From positions 2,023,501-2,087,500 of the forward strand of contig NZ_CP012945.1 of the NCBI RefSeq assembly GCF_001402915.1: DNA of 64,000 bases, in the 5' to 3' direction. A program made the translations under genes and the position numbers. The number at the start of each line of letters is the position of its first letter. Position 1 is the first letter of the stretch. Below are positions 43,059-50,927 of the stretch, one piece after another. Below the pieces are notes generated by a model. The model did no database searches and had not been told where the DNA came from. It saw only the letters and a program-made list of their open reading frames with translations. The stretch comes from Devosia sp. A16. GTDB taxonomy: Bacteria > Pseudomonadota > Alphaproteobacteria > Rhizobiales > Devosiaceae.

Positions 43059-44807
43059 TCAGAGCGAGAACACGTAGAGGACGTTGGCCGCAGGACGATT
43101 GGCGAGTTCAGGGTATCCGAAGGTCGTCACCGGGCTGCCGCCGGCGGCGATCGCGATATACTCCTTGTCGCCGATCTTGAAGGCGATCGGCGGGGCGCTG
43201 AACGTGCCACCCATGTTGATCGACCACTTCTGCTCGAGCGTCTTGGCGTCATAAGCGCCGAACGTGCCATCCATCTCGCCGGTCCACACCAGGCCCGGAG
43301 TGGTCATCACGCCGGCATAGTTCGGATACGGACGCTCGATCTTGGCCACCTGCTTGCCGGTGGTGACGTCGAACGAGAAGATCGCACCGGTCTGCGCACC
43401 CGAGGCAGCGGCCGCGCCGCCGGTGAAGGTGCTGGCGCCCGGCGCCACGTCTTCCGGCGACTTGGCTTCGACCGTCAGGTCGGAGCAGCCTTCGATGCCG
43501 GCGCCGTAGGCGATGTTGCTCGAGCTGTCGACGGCCGGAGGCCAGAAGTTCATGCCACCCTGGATGTTCGGGCAGGTATTCACCGTCTCGCCGCCGCGAC
43601 GCATCGTGCCGTTGGCATAGACCTGCAACGGCTTGGACGCATCATACTCGACCGGCTTGCCGGTCTTGGGGTCGATGCCCTTGGTCCAGTTCAGCTTCGA
43701 CACATAGGGGTTGGCGGCAATGAACGAGCCATTGGTACGGTCGAGCGTGTAGAAGATGCCGTTGCGCCCGAAATGCGCCAGCACCTTGCGGTCTTCGCCA
43801 TCGACCTTGGCATCGACGAGCAGCTGCGCGCCGACTTCGTCATAGTCCATGTAGTCGCCCGGGGTGTACTGGAAGTGCCACTTCAGCTCGCCGGTGTCAG
43901 CGTCGAGCGCCACGGTCGAGTTGGAGTAGAGGTTGTCACCCGGACGATATTCCGGATCGTACATCGGCACCGGGTTGCCCGTGCCCCAATAGGTGGTGTT
44001 GGAGGCTTCGTCGTAGGAGCCCGTCACCCAGGTCGCGGCGCCGCCGGTCTTCCAGCAATCGGGGTTGCCGGACTGGTCGCAGAGCCAGGTTTCGGAACCC
44101 GGCTGGCCGGGCTCGGGAACGGTGTAGAAACGCCACACCTCTTCGCCGGTCTTGGCGTCGAGCGCCGCCACCCAGCCGCGCGTCGCCCAGTCGCCATAGG
44201 ACTGGCCGACGAGGATCTTGTCCTTGATCACCAGCGGCGCGTTGGTGAAGCCTTCACCCGGCTCCTTGCCGACCTGCTGGTCCCAGACCACGTCGCCGGT
44301 CTCGTCGTCGAACGCCATGACGCGGCCATCGTTGAGCGCGGTGATCACCAGGTTGTCGACCAGCGCCAGACCGCGCGAGGCGAGCAGGATGCCGCGGCTC
44401 GGATCCTTGTCGACGCCGGTATCGCCGACCCACACGGTCTTGCCCTGCTTGCCGTCCGAAGCGTCGATCTTGTAGGGCGTGCCCCACGGGTCGGTGATGT
44501 AGAGGAAGCCGTCTTTGGCGAGCGGGGTCGCTTCCATCGAGCCGGCGCCGAACCCGGCAGGCTCCGAACCGCCGAGCGGCACGGCGAAGGCAAGCTTCAG
44601 CCCCGAGACGTTCTCCGCAGTGATTTCGCTCAGCGGCGAATAGCGATGCGCGTCATAGGTGCGGTGCACCATCAGCCAGTTGCCGGCTTCCGCTTCGCTG
44701 CCTGCGGCGGAAAGCCGCGCGGCGGTCACGTCCGCAGCCAGGGCCATCCCCGGCAGGACCAGCATGCTGCCCGCCAACATGACGGACATCAGGTGTTTCA
44801 GGTGCAT
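43059..44807 (-). CDS. PQQ-dependent methanol/ethanol-family dehydrogenase, lanthanide type
   Basis: A 582-residue periplasmic quinoprotein (signal peptide to MALA) with eight-blade propeller tryptophan-docking repeats. The presumed catalytic Asp321 and the extra Asp323 form DYD in TPGDYMDYDEVG; Asp at the second position marks lanthanide-using enzymes (XoxF/ExaF/PedH), where calcium enzymes have Ala or Ser. Asn278 in GTGNPVP and Arg348 in GRNGIFYTLDR match active-site positions. Two oddities: the vicinal Cys-Cys pair usual after KDP is absent (ILLASRGLAL), and the metal-binding Glu position appears to be Asp206 (SYGDWATRG). So it is a divergent family member; substrate not assigned. Confidence 0.9.
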   Translation of the reverse strand: MHLKHLMSVMLAGSMLVLPGMALAADVTAARLSAAGSEAEAGNWLMVHRTYDAHRYSPLSEITAENVSGLKLAFAVPLGGSEPAGFGAGSMEATPLAKDGFLYITDPWGTPYKIDASDGKQGKTVWVGDTGVDKDPSRGILLASRGLALVDNLVITALNDGRVMAFDDETGDVVWDQQVGKEPGEGFTNAPLVIKDKILVGQSYGDWATRGWVAALDAKTGEEVWRFYTVPEPGQPGSETWLCDQSGNPDCWKTGGAATWVTGSYDEASNTTYWGTGNPVPMYDPEYRPGDNLYSNSTVALDADTGELKWHFQYTPGDYMDYDEVGAQLLVDAKVDGEDRKVLAHFGRNGIFYTLDRTNGSFIAANPYVSKLNWTKGIDPKTGKPVEYDASKPLQVYANGTMRRGGETVNTCPNIQGGMNFWPPAVDSSSNIAYGAGIEGCSDLTVEAKSPEDVAPGASTFTGGAAAASGAQTGAIFSFDVTTGKQVAKIERPYPNYAGVMTTPGLVWTGEMDGTFGAYDAKTLEQKWSINMGGTFSAPPIAFKIGDKEYIAIAAGGSPVTTFGYPELANRPAANVLYVFSL

Positions 44808-44878
44808 TCGTCTCCCCCTTCAGGATCGGTTCTTGTTGGCACTCCGGCGCCACATAAGACCGATGCGCGGGGAAGTTT

Positions 44879-44890
44879 GCCTATGTCATC
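44879..44890. promoter_or_regulatory. Repeated 12-mer upstream of the dehydrogenase gene
   Basis: GCCTATGTCATC, 71 bases upstream of the quinoprotein start and touching the LysR stop. The identical 12-mer occurs upstream of the LysR gene at 45961-45972. Candidate LysR operator or shared promoter element. Confidence 0.5.
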
Positions 44891-45939
44891 TATTGGAAAT
44901 TCTGTTGCACCCCGGCGGCGACGCGCAGCCCGGCGACCTCCTTGTCGGCGCGGACGCGTTCCGGCACCGGCAGCTCCAGTACGGTATCGGCGGGGACGTT
45001 CTGGGCATATTCATGCCGGCAGAAGTCGGTGAGCCGCCTGAAGATGTTCGCGTAACCCGGCAGCGTCATCAGGTGCTTGGGCATGGCGAGCACGATGGAG
45101 CGATCCATTCCGCCCAGCGTGTAGATCCTGATGCGTGAGCGGACCGAGTTGGGCAGGCTCGGCACCAGCGACAGCGGCACATGCGTCGTCGCGAGGCCCT
45201 CGGCCACGATGTCGGTCGCCGCCACATAGGTCATCGCCGAGAAGGCCGGCGTCGCATAGGGCAGGTTGGCGCGATACCAGGCATCCGAGACCGGCCGCAT
45301 CGGCACATTGGCGCTGATCTCGACATAGCGGGTCAGCGAATGGTCGAGCTGGCTCGCCTTCACTCCTTTGGCCAGCGCCTTCTCCACCATCCCGGGCGGC
45401 AGTTCCGCCGGCACCAGCAGCACCATCGGATCGCGGAACAGCAACGCGGTGGCGAAGCTCGACCGGTCTTCGGCCAGCGCATCGTCGTTGACGATCACGC
45501 AGTTGAGCTGATGCAGCCGCAATTGCTCCACCAGTTCGCTGCTGGTGGTCGAGTAGCTGACCTCGAACTTGGCAAAGCCCTGTTCTTCGCTGGCGATGCG
45601 CGCCGCGGCCGACAGAAACCGGCCGCGCAGGGTCGGGCTGAGCCCGATCCTCAGGAACACCCGGCTGTCGACATAGCGCTTTTCATGCTCGTCGATCGCC
45701 TGGTCGAACTTTCTGAGCACCTCGTCGGAAAACTTGAACCAGTACTCGCCCGACGGCGTCAGGCTGACGGTTCCGGTGCGGTTGCGATTGATCAGCTGCG
45801 TGCCCAGCCGCTCCTCGAGCTTGGCCAGTTGCTGGCTGATCGAGGGCTGGCTCAGCCCGACGCGCCGCGACGCCTTGGTGATCGATCCTGCGATCACCAC
45901 GGCGCGGAAAATCTGCATCTGCTTGAGGGTGATATCCAT
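44890..45939 (-). CDS. LysR-family transcriptional regulator
   Basis: A 349-residue LysR protein. The N-terminal winged helix reads MDITLKQMQIFRAVVIAGS then LSQPSISQQLAKLEERLGTQL, with a C-terminal effector domain (RIGLSPTLRGRFLSAA onward). It is longer than usual by a charged C-terminal tail of about 25 residues. It lies just upstream of the quinoprotein operon on the same strand and shares a 12-bp upstream motif with it, suggesting autoregulation and control of the operon. The ATG at 45939 is chosen; no strong ribosome site is seen. Confidence 0.9.
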   Translation of the reverse strand: MDITLKQMQIFRAVVIAGSITKASRRVGLSQPSISQQLAKLEERLGTQLINRNRTGTVSLTPSGEYWFKFSDEVLRKFDQAIDEHEKRYVDSRVFLRIGLSPTLRGRFLSAAARIASEEQGFAKFEVSYSTTSSELVEQLRLHQLNCVIVNDDALAEDRSSFATALLFRDPMVLLVPAELPPGMVEKALAKGVKASQLDHSLTRYVEISANVPMRPVSDAWYRANLPYATPAFSAMTYVAATDIVAEGLATTHVPLSLVPSLPNSVRSRIRIYTLGGMDRSIVLAMPKHLMTLPGYANIFRRLTDFCRHEYAQNVPADTVLELPVPERVRADKEVAGLRVAAGVQQNFQ

Positions 45940-45960
45940 TGTGGCCCTGGAATGGTGGGC

Positions 45961-45972
45961 GCCTATGTCATC
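45961..45972. promoter_or_regulatory. Repeated 12-mer upstream of the LysR gene
   Basis: GCCTATGTCATC, identical to 44879-44890, 22 bases upstream of the LysR start in the same orientation. Candidate autoregulatory site. Confidence 0.5.
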
Positions 45973-46032
45973 ACAATACGACACATTCGATAAGGCAATA
46001 TAAGGTCGCATACCCCCCATTTGCGGGGGATG

Positions 46033-46065
46033 AAAAACGCCCTCCCCGTTTCCGGAGAGGGCGTT
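46033..46065 (-). terminator. Intrinsic terminator of the cytochrome c gene
   Basis: On the minus strand, stem AACGCCCTC/GAGGGCGTT is followed by five T, 22 bases after the stop of the cytochrome c gene at 46087. It insulates LysR from that gene. Confidence 0.85.
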
Positions 46066-46086
46066 GATAACGCTGTCAGATTCGAC

Positions 46087-46539
46087 TTACTGCGCCGCGG
46101 GTGCGGCCGGGGCAGCGCCATCGGTCGCCGCCGGAGCGGCAGCTTCGCCAGCCGCCGGGGCGGTGGAGAAGGTCTGCAGATAGGCCACCAGGTTGTCGAT
46201 GTCGGCCTGCTCCTTGAGCCCCGGGAAGCTCATCTTGGTGCCCTTCACGAAGTCCTTGGGCTTGGTGAGGAACTGGTGCAGCGTCTCGGATGTCCAGACG
46301 AGGCCGCCGGCGCCGGCATCGGTCATCGCCTGCGAGTACTTGAAGTCGGGCGCCGTGCCGGCGACCCGGCCGAACAGCTCGTTGAGCTCCGGACCGACCT
46401 TGTTCTTGGCGCCTTCTCCCACCGCGTGGCAGGAGGCGCACTTCTTGAACACGTTGGCGCCCGCCGCCGCGTCACCCTGGGCAAAGGCCGATCCCGCGAG
46501 CAGGGCCGACATCACCAAACCAAGAGCCAGAACTTTCAT
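46087..46539 (-). CDS. Class I cytochrome c (c550/c2 type)
   Basis: A 150-residue periplasmic cytochrome: signal peptide MKVLALGLVMSALLAGSAFA, haem site FKKCASCHAVGEGAKNKVGP, axial Met in TKMSFPGLKEQADIDNLVAYL. A 25-residue Ala/Pro-rich tail follows the haem domain. This is the general soluble electron carrier type of alphaproteobacteria; it could pass electrons from the quinoprotein system to an oxidase. It has its own terminator. Confidence 0.93.
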   Translation of the reverse strand: MKVLALGLVMSALLAGSAFAQGDAAAGANVFKKCASCHAVGEGAKNKVGPELNELFGRVAGTAPDFKYSQAMTDAGAGGLVWTSETLHQFLTKPKDFVKGTKMSFPGLKEQADIDNLVAYLQTFSTAPAAGEAAAPAATDGAAPAAPAAQ

Positions 46540-46760
46540 TCGTATTCCTCCAAACAGCCGCGGGACGCGCCCGCGGGCTCAGTCACATGGGCCAATCTCT
46601 GGCGGGCACAAAGGTTGCAAGTCAAGCGACTGCACGTCGCAGGGGGCTGAAAACCACGCTCACGCCGGCCCCGCCGAGCGCCGGTGGCACATGGCTTGCT
46701 TGATCCTCTCTCGCCGGACCGGCAGAGCCGATGGCGAGGACCGCGACCTGCAGTCGGCAT

Positions 46761-48008
46761 TTACGAATGCCGGCTCCGTAACCTGCGGATCCCCATGAAC
46801 ACCAGCAACACCACCACTGGCGCCGAGACCGCCAGCATCTCGCCCTTGGTGAAGGGCAGCACCTCGTGCAGCCCTTCGAAGATATAGCCCAGGATTCCCA
46901 GCGCGTAATATGAGATGGCGATGATCGACAGCCCTTCGACCGTCAGCTGCAACCGATACTGGCTGCGGCCGGTCTGGCTGATGGCGTCGAGCACCGAGCG
47001 GTTCTGCGTCTGGATCGACAGGGTGATCCGCGCATCGAGCAGTTCGATCGACCGCCGCACCTTGTCGGTCAGCGCGCTGAGGCGCTTCTCCATCGCCTTG
47101 CAGGTGGCGAGCGCCGGCTGCACCCGGTTGTTGAGGAAGCGCTCGATGGTGGTGAATTCCCCGATCGCATGCTCGCGCAGCCGGGTCAGCCGTTCGGCCA
47201 GGACCTCGCCATAGGCCTGCGTCGCGGCGAAGCGGAAGCTTGTCTCCTCGACGGTGCGGCTGATATCGAGGCTGAGCTTGTGCAGCGCCGCCAGCGATTG
47301 CTGGTGATCCTCGGCGCTGTCGCTGCCCTCGCCCACCCCGAGCATGATCCCGGCCAGCTGCCGCTCATAGTCCGACACCCGGCCGCCTGCCTCGCGCGCC
47401 AGCGGCAGCCCGATCAGCGCCATCGTCCGGTAAGTCTCGATCTCCAGCAACCGCCGTACGATCACGCCGATTCTGAGCGCGCCGCTTCGCCCGGCCGCCA
47501 CCTCGAAGCGGGTAAAGCCGTCCTGGTCGAGGTGAAAATCGGTCGCCGCCTGCGCTCCGTCATCGAAGATCGACGAATAGCAGAGGCTCAGCGGGTTGAA
47601 GCCGGCGAGCGCCGCCTCGGCGATCGTCTCAGTCGGCATCACGTCGATGCGGGTGGCGAACACCAGCAGCAGCTTCTCATGCAGCTCCAGCCCGATCCCC
47701 GCGGGCCTCGCCTCCCAATCGTCGGTCGGCCCGCTCCAGGTGATGGTGGCGAATTCGTTGTGCAGCTCCCAGGTCACCTGCCGGCCCTCGCGCTCGAACG
47801 CCAGTTGCCGGGCCCAGGCCGGCCCCTCTTCGGCCACGCCCGCCACCCGGGCCATCTCGACATGCACCGCCCTGAGGTCGCTGCCGCCATCGGCGCTCAT
47901 GAAGGCCAGGCGCCGGATGCGGATCGGCGGGGTCATTCCCAGCACCGGCCGGGCATGCGTCTCCGCATCGATCAGCCGCCGATATCTGTGCTCGCGCCAC
48001 TCAGTCAC
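46761..48008 (-). CDS. DUF3422-family membrane protein
   Basis: A 415-residue protein. The N-terminus (HRYRRLIDAETHARPVLGM) is the DUF3422 signature, and two hydrophobic helices close the C-terminus (IAISYYALGILGYIFEGL and MLAVSAPVVVLLVFMGI) before a basic tail. The central region is helical, possibly coiled. The family is widespread in proteobacteria with no established function. It is divergent from the proton-channel-like module at 48243, separated by 234 bp. Confidence 0.88.
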   Translation of the reverse strand: MTEWREHRYRRLIDAETHARPVLGMTPPIRIRRLAFMSADGGSDLRAVHVEMARVAGVAEEGPAWARQLAFEREGRQVTWELHNEFATITWSGPTDDWEARPAGIGLELHEKLLLVFATRIDVMPTETIAEAALAGFNPLSLCYSSIFDDGAQAATDFHLDQDGFTRFEVAAGRSGALRIGVIVRRLLEIETYRTMALIGLPLAREAGGRVSDYERQLAGIMLGVGEGSDSAEDHQQSLAALHKLSLDISRTVEETSFRFAATQAYGEVLAERLTRLREHAIGEFTTIERFLNNRVQPALATCKAMEKRLSALTDKVRRSIELLDARITLSIQTQNRSVLDAISQTGRSQYRLQLTVEGLSIIAISYYALGILGYIFEGLHEVLPFTKGEMLAVSAPVVVLLVFMGIRRLRSRHS

Positions 48009-48242
48009 TGCCCGCTACCTCTCAACTGTCCCCGAGGGGGATCCGCCCATGCCGCCAGCCTGAACGCTGTCGGCTGGCGCAGCAATCGCCACTTTGTCGC
48101 GCCGGCGTCGACCGACGTTGGCATTTCCAATGCGATGCATAGGCAGAGGCGATTGGCGCGCCATGCTAGCGGTGGCGGCAACCTGAATGAATGCGCTCAC
48201 CGTCCCGGACGAGGCGAGCCGCCCGGGTCTGGAGGAAGGGTT

Positions 48243-49028
48243 TTGGACGACGTTAAGTCCGCGGTCATCGGACCGCCTGTCGAACGGCGCGACTACAACC
48301 CCGTATTGCGCTGGCTGATCGTCAACGTGCTGGTGGCCATCGGGCTGCTGACCCTGTGGCAGCTCGGCTTCCTCGGCTCGGTGCTCGAATCCGACCACAC
48401 CCGCATTTCGCTGCTGATCTTCGCCATCTTCGTCATTACCAGCCTGCATTGCCTGGTGCAGGCGATCGACATCAGCCGCGAACTGATCGCCGCGCGCCGC
48501 GCCCGCGCCGTCATCGAAGCCGAGGGGGCTTCCGGCTTCCGTCTCGCCGGCAACAACGTGCTGACCGGCGCCGGCACCCTGCTGGCGCCCGGCGTTTTCA
48601 CCACTCACGTCGGCAACCTGGTGAGGAAGGCCGAGATGCGCGGGCAGGGTCGGCTCGACCAGACCCTGTTGCTGCGCTCGGTCGCCGACAAGCTGCGGGC
48701 CCGCGAGAAGATCGGCCTGTTCGTCTCCGAGGGCCTGCTGCGCCTGGCGCTGCTCGGCACCGCCATCGGCTTCATCCTGATGCTGATCCCGATTGCCGGC
48801 CTCAGCTCGTTCGATGCCGAGACGCTGCGCGGCGCGCTGAGCGGCATGACCGGCGGCATGGCGGTGGCGCTCAACGTTACCGTCGCCGGCATCGGCACCG
48901 CACTGATCCTCAAGTTCCAGTATTTCCAGCTCGACGGCGCCATCGGCGAGCTGTTCTCGGGCATCGCCGAAGTCTCCGAAATCTACGTCGTTCCGGCGAT
49001 CGAGCGGAGCCACGATGGACGGGCCTAG
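48243..49028 (+). CDS. MotA/TolQ/ExbB-like membrane protein
   Basis: A 261-residue inner-membrane protein. A TTG start at 48243 is chosen for the strong GGAGGAAGG ribosome site just before it. There are two helices near the N-terminus (LIVNVLVAIGLLTLWQLGFL; ISLLIFAIFVITSLHCLV), a cytoplasmic segment, then two helices near the C-terminus (LALLGTAIGFILMLIPIAGL; MTGGMAVALNVTVAGIGTALIL). The last pair has the LGTxxGF and ALxxTxxG pattern of ExbB/TolQ/MotA proton channels. The next gene, overlapping by 14 bp, encodes an ExbD-like partner. Confidence 0.82.
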   Translation: MDDVKSAVIGPPVERRDYNPVLRWLIVNVLVAIGLLTLWQLGFLGSVLESDHTRISLLIFAIFVITSLHCLVQAIDISRELIAARRARAVIEAEGASGFRLAGNNVLTGAGTLLAPGVFTTHVGNLVRKAEMRGQGRLDQTLLLRSVADKLRAREKIGLFVSEGLLRLALLGTAIGFILMLIPIAGLSSFDAETLRGALSGMTGGMAVALNVTVAGIGTALILKFQYFQLDGAIGELFSGIAEVSEIYVVPAIERSHDGRA

Positions 49029-49638
49029 CCTCTTCACCGGCGGCGAGAGCGACGACGGCACGTTCGTCCCCTTCACCGATATCCTGTTCAACGTGCTGCT
49101 CGGCTTCACCATGATGGTGTTCGTCGCCTTCGCGCTGATCCGGCCGGACGCCAAGTCGGGCATCATCGATACCAATGCCGAGTTCATCATCACCACCACC
49201 TGGCCCGATGACAACGACGACGACATCGACACCTATGTGCAGGACCCCACCGGCAACGTCGTCTGGTACCACTCGATGCAGAAGGGCTTCGTCACGCTAG
49301 ATCGTGACGATCGCGGCAACTACCTCGACGAAGTCACCGTCAACGGCGTCACCCACCACATCGCGCTGAACCAGGAGACGGTGTCGATCCGCGGCATCGT
49401 CCCCGGCGACTACGCGGTCAACATCTATCACTTCACCAACCCCTCGGCTGCCGCGGTGCCGGTGACGGTCAAGCTCGAAAAGATCAATCCCAAGCTGTCG
49501 GTAGTCTATTACGACACGCTGGTTCTCGATCACAAAGGCGACGAGAAGACCGTGGTCCGCTTCACCCTCGACAAGGACGGCACGGTCAGCAACATCAATA
49601 CCGTGCCGGTCTCGCTGATCCAGGCGGTCCGCAAGTGA
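49015..49638 (+). CDS. ExbD/MotB-like partner with a periplasmic beta domain
   Basis: A 207-residue protein with one N-terminal membrane helix (FVPFTDILFNVLLGFTMM). Asp22 at its start fits the proton-carrying Asp of ExbD/TolR/MotB. The periplasmic part is acidic (WPDDNDDDIDTYVQDPTGNV) and beta-rich, with no OmpA-like peptidoglycan-binding motif, so it differs from MotB. It overlaps its neighbours on both sides, indicating a three-gene unit. Confidence 0.8.
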   Translation: MDGPSLFTGGESDDGTFVPFTDILFNVLLGFTMMVFVAFALIRPDAKSGIIDTNAEFIITTTWPDDNDDDIDTYVQDPTGNVVWYHSMQKGFVTLDRDDRGNYLDEVTVNGVTHHIALNQETVSIRGIVPGDYAVNIYHFTNPSAAAVPVTVKLEKINPKLSVVYYDTLVLDHKGDEKTVVRFTLDKDGTVSNINTVPVSLIQAVRK

Positions 49639-50252
49639 GCCCGCTGGTCATCGTCGGGGCGATCGCGCTGTTCCTGCTGCTGGCGCTGCTGCTGCTCAGC
49701 CTCAATCTCACCTCGTTGTGGAAGTGGTGGATCAAGGCGGGCGCCATCGTCGTGACGCTGGGCGCCGTCCTGGTGCTCTATTTCACCATGACCGGGCTGG
49801 TCGGCTGGGCCAGCTCCGGCGCCATGCCGAAGCGCTTCAGCCTGCTCGCCACCCGCATCGTCGAGCCCGACAAGCTCAACAACCTGCCCGGCGCCATTTA
49901 CCTGTGGGTCGAGGAAGTCGACGATCGCCAGATCGTCATCAGTCCGCCCCGCGCCTTTGAAGTGCCCTACAAGGTCGAGATCGCCACCGAGGTCGCGTCG
50001 GCCCAGCAGCAGATCGAGGGCGGCGGCAAGGTGCTCGGCCAGTTCGCTGCCACCGGCAACGCCGAGACCAACGCCGCGCAGACCGCTCAGCAGCAGGGTA
50101 AGGGCGCCATCAACACCGACGGCAACGCCAACCTCTCGGCCGGCGGTGGCGGCGAAGGCGCCGAAAAGATCGGCGACCCCAGCGCCCTCACCTTCTCCGA
50201 AATGCCCCCCGTCGCACTGCCCGACAAAGCCGTCATCCGGATGGGCCAGTAG
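49635..50252 (+). CDS. Two-TM hypothetical protein of the proton-channel-like module
   Basis: A 205-residue protein with two N-terminal hydrophobic helices (VIVGAIALFLLLALLLLSLN; AGAIVVTLGAVLVLYFTMTG). A soluble region follows (FSLLATRIVEPDKLNNLPGA, IYLWVEEVDDRQIVISPPRA), ending in a Gln/Gly/Asn-rich low-complexity stretch. A GTG start overlaps the previous stop by 4 bp. No family recognised. It is probably the third subunit of the system. Confidence 0.75.
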   Translation: MSPLVIVGAIALFLLLALLLLSLNLTSLWKWWIKAGAIVVTLGAVLVLYFTMTGLVGWASSGAMPKRFSLLATRIVEPDKLNNLPGAIYLWVEEVDDRQIVISPPRAFEVPYKVEIATEVASAQQQIEGGGKVLGQFAATGNAETNAAQTAQQQGKGAINTDGNANLSAGGGGEGAEKIGDPSALTFSEMPPVALPDKAVIRMGQ

Positions 50253-50291
50253 CCGGCGAGCCGGCACCGCCACAGCCGTTGAGCAGGGCCC

Positions 50292-50621
50292 TCAGGCTTT
50301 GCTCAACGCGTCGGCCGCATAGGTGAGCGCGTGCTCGACGGCGCGGATCTCGACCACCAGCGGCGCCACCTTGGGATCGGACTCCCAGGCCGAAAAGCCG
50401 CGCTGCCTCGCCAGTTCGGTGAGATCGGCCGCCCGCTGCCCAACAATGCCCGCCGCGGTGCGCGCTTCGCCCAAGGCGTCGGCCCGTACCGAGTCGGGCG
50501 TCTGCGGGTTATTGGCGAGGCCCTGCAGCCGCTTGGCGTTGATCTTCCACTGCCGCGCGAACTCCTCCGCCCGCTTCAGGCGGAACGAGATCACCGTATC
50601 GCTGAGTGCTGCCTCTCCCAT
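50292..50621 (-). CDS. Hypothetical helical protein
   Basis: A 109-residue, charged helical protein (MGEAALSDTVISFRLKRAEE; AAGIVGQRAADLTELARQRG; VVEIRAVEHALTYAADALSK). No signal peptide or recognised domain. The start at 50621 follows a GGGGGG stretch; 50633 is an alternative. It is convergent with the three-gene module. Confidence 0.65.
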   Translation of the reverse strand: MGEAALSDTVISFRLKRAEEFARQWKINAKRLQGLANNPQTPDSVRADALGEARTAAGIVGQRAADLTELARQRGFSAWESDPKVAPLVVEIRAVEHALTYAADALSKA

Positions 50622-50786
50622 GCCCCCCACCATTGATTCGGGTCGTTGCGGTGTCAATTCGGCACGCCGATTTTGATCGCCAGATGGCAACGGCGAGGGC
50701 TCGCACAGGAAAGACGCCCTGGAGCGTTCACGGCCAGGTTGATCGGCCGGGGAGAGCGAGGGACCTCAGCACCACCTTACCGGCCC

Positions 50787-50866
50787 ATCACCGGGTCATC
50801 CCGCGAAAGCGGGGACCTCCGTTTGCCATGGTGCGTCGGGCAAAACAGAGGGAATGACCCGGTGAT
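50787..50866. repeat. Intergenic inverted-repeat element with GTCATCCCGCGAAAGCGGG core
   Basis: Perfect 13-bp outer arms ATCACCGGGTCAT (50787-50799) and ATGACCCGGTGAT (50854-50866) enclose the stem CCCGC-gaaa-GCGGG (50800-50813). It is a different sequence class from the CCTCCCC mosaic elements but built the same way. It lies in a 300-bp gap with no gene. Confidence 0.7.
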
Positions 50867-50927
50867 TAGGCACGGGGGCGGGCCAACCCCTGGGGTCCGT
50901 GTCTTCGCAGCTCCGACGGACGATCAG

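Noticed and set aside
48243-50252. Zorya-type defence system (ZorAB-like)
   Set aside because: The ExbB/ExbD-like pair is suggestive, but no ZorC/D/E genes, helicase or nuclease follow, and the ZorA-type long tail and OmpA-like domain are absent.
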